Of a stretch of DNA of 18,465 nucleotides, positions 8,307 through 14,743 are shown piece by piece. Origin of the DNA: Halieaceae bacterium (GTDB lineage: Bacteria; Pseudomonadota; Gammaproteobacteria; Pseudomonadales; Halieaceae); assembly GCA_018666295.1 (NCBI GenBank), contig JABIZW010000121.1, positions 1-18,465 on the forward strand, given 5' to 3'. The notes beneath the pieces were generated by a model. The model saw only the letters and a list, made by a program, of their open reading frames with translations, searched no databases and was not told where the DNA came from. The translations under genes and the position numbers were made by a program. Positions within the stretch are counted from its first letter, which is position 1; each line of letters starts with the position of its first letter.

Positions 8307-9395
8307 GTGCCTCAGCACCGCGAAACCGCTATGCTATCAGACCAAGAGTCACTGTTTGCATTCATGTCTAATCCGCGATTCATTCCAGAGCGTTATTGCA
8401 CCTTTTCCAGCCAGCTTGCGGCAACCATTGGCTTGGAGGAGGCCGTGTTGCTGCAAGGCTTGGGCAATCAGCTCTCTACGCAAAAAGACCAACAATCGAC
8501 AATCTCGATCACCGCGTTAGTGGACGAGTTCCCATTCTGGGACACCGTAAAAATTGGTCAGCTGCTGCAACGAATCGTCGATCTAGGCATCTTGCCCGCG
8601 CGACCATCCTCGTCGGACCCATTGGTATGGGTCACCACGGATAATGCCCCGGTACAAAGCGCACCAGAGCGTGTCACCTCGACTTGGGCGCCTAGCGAGC
8701 ACCTCATTGACCTGTTAAACCTGAACCATGGGCTGACACGCAAGTTCACACTCGAGCAGTTGACAACGTTTGATCGTACGGGCGATATCCGAACTCTCGA
8801 GGCGCGTTTTCGTCACCACGTGCTCGCGCGATGGCGTCAGCAGCAAAAGCACCCTGCGTTCACGATCAGTGAGCCCCGACGTTTTGACAACGCCTGGGAA
8901 CCCAGTGCGGATGCGAAAGAAATTTTAGTCCGCGCGGAGATGCCCGAAGATTTTCTTGAGTCTATTCGCCCTGAGTTTATTTTGTACTGGAAAGAGCGCG
9001 GTGGTGCGCCCAAAGATGTGAACAGCAAGTTTATTCAGTTTGCGCGCCAGCGCTGGGTCCGACACGCGAACAGTCTGCAACACAGTACCGTGCCTGAACG
9101 ACTCGATCCGACCTGGAAACCTAACGCGGCAGTCTATGAGACATTGGAACTTTCTGATATTTCCGCGCAATATATCGACTCAGTCTTGAATGAATTTATT
9201 GTTTATTGGGTCGACAGTAATGAAGTACACACGTCGTGGAATGCAAAGTTTTTGCAACACGTAAAATACCAGTGGCAACGCCACCAGGAGCAAGCGAGTG
9301 GCAGATCAACAGCAGGCGGCGGAGCTCGCCCAACAGATCGTACAAAAGACCGCAGCATCACCGACGATCTCAGCGACACCAGCTGGGCGGGATGA
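8307..9395 (+). CDS. DnaT-like primosomal protein with three DnaT-type repeats
   Basis: Up to 362 residues. The N-terminal part (about 24-100) looks like a winged helix (SQLAATIGLEEAVLLQ, then ALVDEFPFWD). Three related segments follow, each starting with W-x-P and ending in a basic region with a Trp: about 127-176, 197-250 and 270-323. The second and third contain EFILYW/EFIVYW and KFIQFARQRW/KFLQHVKYQW, typical of the single-strand-DNA-binding domain of DnaT. E. coli DnaT has one such domain. In the primosome, DnaT helps load DnaB at stalled forks. The tail after residue 330 is low-complexity and overlaps the next gene by 98 bp. The start is uncertain: GTG 8307, ATG 8331 and ATG 8364 are possible and none has a good ribosome binding site. 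The exact function is inferred. Confidence 0.75.
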   Translation: MPQHRETAMLSDQESLFAFMSNPRFIPERYCTFSSQLAATIGLEEAVLLQGLGNQLSTQKDQQSTISITALVDEFPFWDTVKIGQLLQRIVDLGILPARPSSSDPLVWVTTDNAPVQSAPERVTSTWAPSEHLIDLLNLNHGLTRKFTLEQLTTFDRTGDIRTLEARFRHHVLARWRQQQKHPAFTISEPRRFDNAWEPSADAKEILVRAEMPEDFLESIRPEFILYWKERGGAPKDVNSKFIQFARQRWVRHANSLQHSTVPERLDPTWKPNAAVYETLELSDISAQYIDSVLNEFIVYWVDSNEVHTSWNAKFLQHVKYQWQRHQEQASGRSTAGGGARPTDRTKDRSITDDLSDTSWAG

Positions 9396-9978
9396 GGCGT
9401 CCAGAATCGATGAAGCCGATTTGATCGATACTATCAATCAAGTCTTTGCTCTCTTTCGCCTGAACTATCACAACCAATACTACGCCGCATGGTCCGATGC
9501 ACAGCAGCTTGGACAAGTGAAACGGTTATGGCTTGAGGCACTCGGTGATTTTTCCGGTGAGCTCATTCTCATGGGTGCGAGGCGCGCCATTGAAGCAAGC
9601 GAATATCTACCAACACTAAACCGCATGCTGGAGAGTTGCTCCCAAGCGCTCGGGGAACTGGGTTTACCAACCGCCGCCGCGGCTTACGAGGAGGCGTGTT
9701 TAGCGACCAGCCCCAAGGTCGAGGCGATCTGGACTCACCCCATTGTCTACCTCGCAGGCAGAGATGCGGGGTGGCACCTTTTAGCAAGCTCCACGCGCAG
9801 TGAAGCACTGCCGCGCTATCAAGTTCATTACAACCACTGGCTGAAAAGAGCGCTCAAAGGCGAGAACTTAACAATACCTGAACGAAAACAACTCGAAGAG
9901 GCGTCAAACGAAACCCGAATGACATTAGAAGATCGACAGGCGGCACTGACGTCCCTGCGTCAACAGCTAAAACTCTGA
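9298..9978 (+). CDS. Phage lambda P-like replicative helicase loader
   Basis: A 226-residue protein whose core (about 40-205) resembles the lambda replication protein P family (PF06992). Recognisable parts are the FALFRLNYHNQYYAAW block, KRLWLEAL, the EYLPTLNRMLESC block, and HPIVYLAGRDAGWHLLAS. Lambda P binds DnaB and delivers it to the phage origin. Here the gene sits beside a DnaT-like gene and faces dnaB, with no phage structural genes around, so it looks domesticated. The GTG at 9298 has AGGAG seven bases upstream, a strong support for this start although it lies inside the preceding gene. Its stop overlaps the hpt gene of the opposite strand by 12 bp. Residues 1-40 are Gln/Ala-rich and probably disordered. 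Helicase loading is inferred from the family. Confidence 0.72.
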   Translation: MADQQQAAELAQQIVQKTAASPTISATPAGRDEASRIDEADLIDTINQVFALFRLNYHNQYYAAWSDAQQLGQVKRLWLEALGDFSGELILMGARRAIEASEYLPTLNRMLESCSQALGELGLPTAAAAYEEACLATSPKVEAIWTHPIVYLAGRDAGWHLLASSTRSEALPRYQVHYNHWLKRALKGENLTIPERKQLEEASNETRMTLEDRQAALTSLRQQLKL

Positions 9979-10338
9979 ATCATAGCCCTGCTCGACCAAA
10001 TAACGTTCGAGCTCCTGACGCTGCGCCTCGAGTGTCGCAATCAAACTTTGCGCCTGATCGCGGGCGCCTGCTGTCATGGCCGTTTGAAGGTGCTTGGCGC
10101 TATCTGCCAGAGGCATTGCCTGTGCGTTACTGCAGGTGCCTTTTAACCGATGTGCTAACGCGCGAATAGGCTCGAGGTCGTTCTCGGTAGCAAGGCTCTG
10201 CAGCGCCGTAACATCGCTATAAACCTCCGCCCTAAATTTCCCGACGATCATCTTTACCAGATCTGCATCGCCACCCAGCATTTCCCCAAGCACCGCCAAG
10301 TCCATGGGTGGCAGATCACTAGGGTCCATAATTCTCAT
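9967..10338 (-). CDS. Stand-alone Hpt (histidine phosphotransfer) protein
   Basis: With the ATG at 10338 it has 123 residues, one four-helix Hpt domain. The phospho-accepting histidine is H63 in AHRLKGTCSNAQA, matching the AHxLKG signature. Such proteins pass phosphate between receiver domains in multi-step phosphorelays. No kinase or response regulator is nearby. The start codon lies 20 bases inside the end of dnaB, so it is probably translated by coupling and made together with the replicative helicase. An ATG at 10329 is an alternative start. The open frame extends further upstream but only as a shadow of dnaB. The stop overlaps the opposite-strand lambda P-like gene by 12 bp. Its partner is unknown. 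Confidence 0.8.
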   Translation of the reverse strand: MRIMDPSDLPPMDLAVLGEMLGGDADLVKMIVGKFRAEVYSDVTALQSLATENDLEPIRALAHRLKGTCSNAQAMPLADSAKHLQTAMTAGARDQAQSLIATLEAQRQELERYLVEQGYDSEF

Positions 10339-11701
10339 AGCTGCTTCTCGCCAAATTCTCGAATCGCGTAAATTGACCTTGGAACGACAACTTGCACGTC
10401 CCAATGGGGCCGTTTCTTTGCTTCCCAATAATAATTTCAGCGACACCCTTATCGAGCGAGTCTTCGTTATAAACCTCGTCACGATAAATAAACATAATCA
10501 CATCAGCGTCTTGCTCGATCGCACCCGATTCTCTTAAGTCTGAATTGACGGGGCGCTTGTTTGGGCGCTGCTCGAGTGAACGATTTAACTGAGAAAGCGC
10601 AACAACCGGGCACTTAAACTCTTTAGCGATCGCTTTTAAGCTGCGCGATATCTCCGAAATCTCTGCGGTTCGACCCTCATTAGAGCCCGCAACGCGCATC
10701 AGCTGAAGGTAATCCACCATAATCATCCCTAGATCACCTTGTTCTCGGATCAGTTTGCGAACGCGCGATCGCAGATCCGTCGGGGTGAGTGAGGGTGTGT
10801 CATCAATAAAGATTTGTGTGTCTTTTAACTTTTCAGACGCACCCGACAGTTTTGGCCAATCGTCCTGCTCCAACTTCCCCGTTCTGACGCGTGACTGATC
10901 AATACGCCCCAAAGAAGACAACATACGAATAACGAGCTGTTCCGCGGGCATTTCCATTGAAAAGACCATAATCGGACGATCACTGGAGAGCGCCGCATTT
11001 TCGACCAGATTCATGGCGAACGAGGTCTTACCCATGGAAGGACGACCCGCCACGATCACCAAGTCAGATGACTGCAAACCAGAGGTCATACGATCAAGAT
11101 CAATAAACCCGGTCGTCAGGCCCGTTATATCGCCACCGGTATTGTAGAGCTCCTCAATGCGCTCAAGCGCACCACTGAGCAGGTCACCCATCGCTTGAGG
11201 CCCACCCACCTTTTGGCCGCCCTCGGAGATTTGCATAATGAGGCGCTCCGCCTCATCCACCAGTTCTTCGGAGCTCCGCCCCTCGGGATTAAAACCGGCG
11301 GAGGCAATATCTTGCGCGGCCGTAATGAGCTGGCGCAAGACTGATCGCTCGCGAACGGCCTTGGCATACGCTCTTACGTTGGACGCCGTTGGCGTTTGCT
11401 CGGCAAGCTCAGAAAGATAGGGATGACCGCCAGCGCTGTCGAGCTCGCCCGTTGCTAAAAGACGATCGGCAACGGTAATAACATCGACCGGCTCACTGCG
11501 ATCGACGAGCAGCGCGATTTGACGAAAAATAGCTCGGTGCTCGGGACGATAAAAATCGGCAGCAGCCAAGACCTCAGCCACGCCATCCCAGCTGTCAGCG
11601 GAGATCAGCAGAGCGCCCAGAACGGATCGCTCCGCCTCAATAGATTGCGGCTGCAGCTTTAGTTTTGCGACATCCCAATCGGGACTTGATGCTGTCTCCA
11701 T
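10319..11701 (-). CDS. dnaB: DnaB, replicative DNA helicase
   Basis: A 460-residue hexameric helicase. The N-terminal domain (about 17-115) starts PQSIEAERSVLGALL. The RecA-like domain has Walker A GRPSMGKTS (219-227) and Walker B MIMVDYLQLM (326-335), followed by LSQLNRSLEQR and the late DADVIMFIYR and IIIGKQRNGP segments. The length is normal and no intein is present. The ATG at 11701 has AAGAG five bases upstream. It follows rplI after a 111-bp gap that contains hairpins, in the widespread rpsF-rpsR-rplI-dnaB order. Its stop overlaps the start of the hpt gene. Two possible loading factors, DnaT-like and lambda P-like, are encoded just beyond on the other strand. Confidence 0.97.
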   Translation of the reverse strand: METASSPDWDVAKLKLQPQSIEAERSVLGALLISADSWDGVAEVLAAADFYRPEHRAIFRQIALLVDRSEPVDVITVADRLLATGELDSAGGHPYLSELAEQTPTASNVRAYAKAVRERSVLRQLITAAQDIASAGFNPEGRSSEELVDEAERLIMQISEGGQKVGGPQAMGDLLSGALERIEELYNTGGDITGLTTGFIDLDRMTSGLQSSDLVIVAGRPSMGKTSFAMNLVENAALSSDRPIMVFSMEMPAEQLVIRMLSSLGRIDQSRVRTGKLEQDDWPKLSGASEKLKDTQIFIDDTPSLTPTDLRSRVRKLIREQGDLGMIMVDYLQLMRVAGSNEGRTAEISEISRSLKAIAKEFKCPVVALSQLNRSLEQRPNKRPVNSDLRESGAIEQDADVIMFIYRDEVYNEDSLDKGVAEIIIGKQRNGPIGTCKLSFQGQFTRFENLARSSYENYGP

Positions 11702-11729
11702 GTCAACTCTTAACCAATCTTGACGTTCA

Positions 11730-11789
11730 GGCTACTAGCCATTTTCATATGGCCAAGCAACACAGCATGCCACAGTTAGGATCTGTGGC
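11730..11789 (-). repeat. Inverted repeats in the rplI-dnaB gap
   Basis: The longest is a perfect 7-bp stem GCCACAG/CTGTGGC (11769-11775 with 11783-11789) with a 7-base loop. Two smaller ones follow toward dnaB: GCCAT/ATGGC (11738-11742 with 11749-11753) and the overlapping GGCT/AGCC (11730-11740). No T-run follows in the minus direction, so it is not a clear terminator. A partial stop, processing site or stabilising structure that lowers dnaB relative to the ribosomal genes is possible; this is inference. Confidence 0.4.
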
Positions 11790-11812
11790 GTAACCAAAGT
11801 CGCAGAGTTTAC

Positions 11813-12262
11813 TTACTCAGCAACAACGGCGAGGTTAACAGTTGTCACGACTTCCGCATGAAGTTGAATCATGATCTCGTATTCACCCAGCTCGCGAATG
11901 ACGCCATCAGGGAGTCGCACCTCGGACTTGTCAGTCTCACAACCCGCAGCCACTAGGGCCTCGGCGATGTCACGCGTCCCCACTGAGCCAAAGAGCTTGC
12001 CCTCTTCGCCGGCCGTTGCGGCAATTTGCACTTGCTCAAGTGCCTCGATGGCTTGGGCACGTTTCTGCGCAGCCTCTTGAGCGGCCGCGACGGTCGCCTC
12101 AAGCTCCGCACGACGTGCCTCAAATTTCTCAATATTCTCTTGGGTCGCAGGCACAGCCTTACCCTGTGGAATAAGAAAGTTACGGCCATAGCCGGGCTTC
12201 ACATCAATACGGTCACCCAGAACACCAAGGCTACCTACGTTATCCAGCAAAATTACGTCCAT
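11813..12262 (-). CDS. rplI: Ribosomal protein L9 (bL9)
   Basis: 149 residues, the same length as E. coli L9. The N-terminal rRNA-binding domain is MDVILLDNVGSLG...VKPGYGRNFLIPQGKAV. A long connecting helix (about 41-75, rich in Glu and Ala) leads to the C-terminal domain with GKLFGSVGTRDIAEAL. It binds 23S rRNA near the L1 stalk and helps keep the reading frame. The ATG at 12262 has AGAGGGA upstream. It comes 49 nt after the DUF2232 gene and before dnaB. Confidence 0.97.
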   Translation of the reverse strand: MDVILLDNVGSLGVLGDRIDVKPGYGRNFLIPQGKAVPATQENIEKFEARRAELEATVAAAQEAAQKRAQAIEALEQVQIAATAGEEGKLFGSVGTRDIAEALVAAGCETDKSEVRLPDGVIRELGEYEIMIQLHAEVVTTVNLAVVAE

Positions 12263-12311
12263 CGTTCTATCCCTCTACCGTTGGCGCCGTGCGCCGATAT
12301 TTCATAACCTT

Positions 12312-13157
12312 TCAATTCGACTTTACTCGTCGCCCTAGGTCAAAAAAGGCATCCAGCAAAACCGCCACGAGCACGCCAACTTTCAAAACATCGACAAATG
12401 CCCATAAAACATAGCTGACCGTGAGAAACCCACCGCCGAGCTTTCGATCGCGTGCTATACAGTGCAGCAACGCAAACCCACAAACCGTAACCGGTATACC
12501 CGCTAGAGCGGACCATGCTGCCCACTCGCCACTGCTCATGGCGCCCACCACGGTGACAACGACGAGTACCACAACCCAAACATTGGGCAGCTTCAGCGCG
12601 CGAAACTCCTCACCAAACGCCCCCGGCTTATAAAGTTCAGATTGCCAGTACCGCCCAAGTAACACACACAGCGATGCCATAAGTGCATTGCCGACCGCCA
12701 TTAATCCTGCGACCTGACCCATCGTAGGCCTTATCATCTCAAGCGGGTTATCACCGGCTTGCAATGCTTCAATCCAGGCGTCAAAAAGACTTAAAAGCGC
12801 GTCTAAAAAGCCTGAGTTGAACGTCAGCAACGCCAAACCACCCAGCGCTGACACCGGGACGACTGCCAATAATGCGAGCGACAGACTGACGGTCTGTGCC
12901 AACACTACCGCGGCTGCAAATACCGACAGCAACAACCACCCCGTACCATAGTCTCCACTAACCCAGCCCAATATCAGCGCCGGCAGCAAAGCCCATAAAA
13001 CAACCCATGCACCGTCGCGAACACCGCGCCCCATTGTGACCAGGGCAACCGCCGCCGCGCTGAACGGCGCGGCAACAACCAGCACTGACCCCGTTAAGGC
13101 GACCGCCAGCGCTTGCCAGCGACCGCGCATGACGAATTCAGCGAGGCCGCGCATCAT
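12312..13157 (-). CDS. DUF2232 (YybS-like) integral membrane protein
   Basis: 281 residues with about eight hydrophobic segments, for example 16-37, 48-66, 73-100, 188-210 and 250-270. No catalytic motif is visible. Its place between rpsR and rplI matches the DUF2232/YybS-like membrane protein found at this position in Pseudomonas and relatives. The product is predicted to sit in the inner membrane; its function is not known. It starts four bases after the rpsR stop, with two adjacent ATG codons (13157 and 13154) and only a weak ribosome binding site, suggesting coupling to rpsR translation. The family call rests on position and topology more than on sequence motifs. Confidence 0.75.
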   Translation of the reverse strand: MMRGLAEFVMRGRWQALAVALTGSVLVVAAPFSAAAVALVTMGRGVRDGAWVVLWALLPALILGWVSGDYGTGWLLLSVFAAAVVLAQTVSLSLALLAVVPVSALGGLALLTFNSGFLDALLSLFDAWIEALQAGDNPLEMIRPTMGQVAGLMAVGNALMASLCVLLGRYWQSELYKPGAFGEEFRALKLPNVWVVVLVVVTVVGAMSSGEWAAWSALAGIPVTVCGFALLHCIARDRKLGGGFLTVSYVLWAFVDVLKVGVLVAVLLDAFFDLGRRVKSN

Positions 13158-13161
13158 CGTC

Positions 13162-13389
13162 TTATTGGTGCGCGTCCGTATACGGCAACAATGCCAAGTA
13201 ACGCGCGCGTTTAATCGCCGTCGCTAACTGCCGCTGGTATTTCGCTTTCGTGCCGGTGATGCGGCTCGGTACGATCTTGCCGGTCTCACTGACGTACTGC
13301 TTGAGTACCTCTAAATCTTTGTAGTCAATTTCCTGCACGCCTTCTGCAGTGAAACGACAAAACTTTCTACGTCGAAAAAAACGTGACAT
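13162..13389 (-). CDS. rpsR: Ribosomal protein S18 (bS18)
   Basis: 75 residues, the normal size. FFRRRKFCRF, KIVPSRITGTKAKYQRQLATAIKRAR and LALLPY are the usual S18 blocks. S18 forms a pair with S6 on the small-subunit platform. The ATG at 13389 has a perfect AGGAGG eight bases upstream. That site lies in the last codons of rpsF (GAG GAG GCT), so the end of S6 and the S18 ribosome binding site constrain each other. It is followed directly by the DUF2232 gene. Confidence 0.97.
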   Translation of the reverse strand: MSRFFRRRKFCRFTAEGVQEIDYKDLEVLKQYVSETGKIVPSRITGTKAKYQRQLATAIKRARYLALLPYTDAHQ

Positions 13390-13392
13390 TGA

Positions 13393-13881
13393 TTAAGCCT
13401 CCTCTGCGCTGTCGTCGGTCGTAGGAGCCACTTCGGCTTCCACTTCTTCGGCGCTTTCATCTGTGGCGTCTGCCTCAACTGATTCCACTTCTTGCACAAC
13501 CTCGGCTTTCGCCTCGGCGGCCTGACGCTCCTGATAACGTGACTTACGCTCGCGGTCCTCTTTTTCAGACTTCATGATCAATGACTCTTCAGTCACTGCT
13601 TCATCGCGGCGTATCACTAAGTTACGGATTACCGCATCGTTGTAGCGAAAGGTCGTGGTGAGTTCTTCCATCGCCTCGTTGGTCGCTTCAACATTCATCA
13701 TGACGTAATGCGCCTTATGAATTTTGTTGATGTGGTAAGCAAGTTGACGGCGACCCCAATCTTCAAGACGGTGCATTTGCCCGCCATCTTTGGTGATCAC
13801 ATTGGAATACCGTTCGATCATGCCCGGTACTTGTTCCGACTGGTCCGGATGGACCATAAAGATGATTTCGTAGTGTCGCAC
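13393..13881 (-). CDS. rpsF: Ribosomal protein S6 (bS6) with a long acidic C-terminal tail
   Basis: 162 residues. The first about 105 are ordinary S6 (MRHYEIIFMVHPDQSEQVPG, then RLEDWGRRQLAY, then RYNDAVIRNLVIRRDEAVTE). The rest is an extension longer than in E. coli (131 encoded residues). 16 of the last 40 residues are Asp or Glu, and it ends in EEA. S6 is the substrate of RimK, which in E. coli extends a C-terminal Glu-Glu. Here the last residue is Ala. The start is a GTG at 13881, with GGGAG nine bases upstream that is itself paired in a leader helix (13891-13933). The gene comes 118 bp after rlmB and just before rpsR. S6:S18 autoregulation is likely from the leader. Confidence 0.95.
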   Translation of the reverse strand: MRHYEIIFMVHPDQSEQVPGMIERYSNVITKDGGQMHRLEDWGRRQLAYHINKIHKAHYVMMNVEATNEAMEELTTTFRYNDAVIRNLVIRRDEAVTEESLIMKSEKEDRERKSRYQERQAAEAKAEVVQEVESVEADATDESAEEVEAEVAPTTDDSAEEA

Positions 13882-13890
13882 TAACGATCT

Positions 13891-13933
13891 CTCCCTTCGG
13901 TTGTAGCCGCCCGTTCACCGGTGCAGCAAGGAG
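13891..13933 (-). promoter_or_regulatory. S6:S18-type autoregulatory element in the rpsF leader
   Basis: On the minus strand CTCCTT (13933-13928) pairs with AGGGAG (13896-13891), burying the rpsF Shine-Dalgarno sequence. Inside, GCTGC (13927-13923) pairs with GCGGC (13910-13906, one G-U), with CCG/CGG stacked further in around a GTGAA loop. The 3' strand between the two stems is an unpaired TACAACCGA, while the 5' side has none. An asymmetric loop carrying CCG next to a stem is the hallmark I recall of the S6:S18-binding mRNA element, which mimics the 16S rRNA site. Pairing is directly visible; protein binding is inferred. Confidence 0.5.
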
Positions 13934-13999
13934 TTAAGGCCCAAAGAGCCCAGCTAATTGTGAGGCGGGGAGTCTACAGAGGCGTTTGATGGAATGCAA

Positions 14000-14743
14000 T
14001 CAATGCGACGTTCGTTGCCTGACCGCCTCAAAAAGACAAACACCGGTCGCCACCGACACATTGAGACTCGAAACGTCACCGGCCATTGGAAGCTTTACTA
14101 AAAAGTCACAAGCCTCCGTGGTCAGGCGCCGCATACCGGGCCCCTCGGCACCCACCACAATGACCGAAGGTAACGTCAAATCCTGATCGTAAAGGAGCGC
14201 ATCAGCCTCTCCTGTCGTGCCGACAATCCAAAGACCCAACTCCTTGAGTGACTTCAGCGTTCGCGCAAGGTTTGTCACGCGAACGAGTGGGACGCTGTCG
14301 GCAGCACCGCTCGCCACTTTTCGTGCCGTCGCATTAAGCTCAGCGCTGTTGTCTTTCGGTGTCACGACTGCGTCAACACCTGCGGCATCAGCCGAACGCA
14401 AACAAGCGCCTAAGTTGTGGGGGTCGGTCACGCCATCGAGCACCAACACAAGCGGCTGAGGCCTCGCCTTCAAAAAGACCAACAACTCTTTTTCGCTCAT
14501 GGACACCTGAACATCTAACGGCTCAATCGTCGCAACAACACCCTGATGGCGCTCACTGACCATGGCGTCGAGATCCCGTTTACTAGAACGACTCACACCG
14601 ACACCTTGGTTCATGGCCAAGGTCAGCAAAGCCTGGATCCGCTTATCATTTCGGTCAGCTTGTACCGACAGATTAATCACTCGATCGGGAGAACGACGTA
14701 AAAGACCATCAACCGCGTGAATACCGTAAGCGAAACTGGACAT
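14000..14743 (-). CDS. rlmB: RlmB, 23S rRNA Gm2251 2'-O-methyltransferase
   Basis: 247 residues, a SPOUT (TrmH/SpoU) methyltransferase. The N-terminal substrate-binding domain begins YGIHAVDGLLRRSP. The catalytic domain has motif 1 LDGVTDPHNLGACLRSADAAG, motif 2 VVGAEGPGMRRLT and motif 3 LPMAGDVSSLNVSVATGV, the last two forming the knotted SAM site. (Motifs are given in short pieces; the full domain spans about 85-245.) RlmB methylates the P-loop of 23S rRNA. Its ATG overlaps the rnr stop by one base (TAATG), as is usual for rnr-rlmB, so translation is coupled. The stop codon lies inside a small TTGAT/ATCAA inverted repeat (13986-14003) without a T-run. Confidence 0.95.
   Translation of the reverse strand: MSSFAYGIHAVDGLLRRSPDRVINLSVQADRNDKRIQALLTLAMNQGVGVSRSSKRDLDAMVSERHQGVVATIEPLDVQVSMSEKELLVFLKARPQPLVLVLDGVTDPHNLGACLRSADAAGVDAVVTPKDNSAELNATARKVASGAADSVPLVRVTNLARTLKSLKELGLWIVGTTGEADALLYDQDLTLPSVIVVGAEGPGMRRLTTEACDFLVKLPMAGDVSSLNVSVATGVCLFEAVRQRTSH

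Noticed and set aside
10339..10482. N-terminal extension of the Hpt frame
   Set aside because: It is the out-of-frame reading of dnaB and adds nothing like an Hpt domain.
13986..14003. Terminator at the end of rlmB
   Set aside because: The TTGAT/ATCAA stem is short, AT-rich and not followed by T residues in the direction of transcription.
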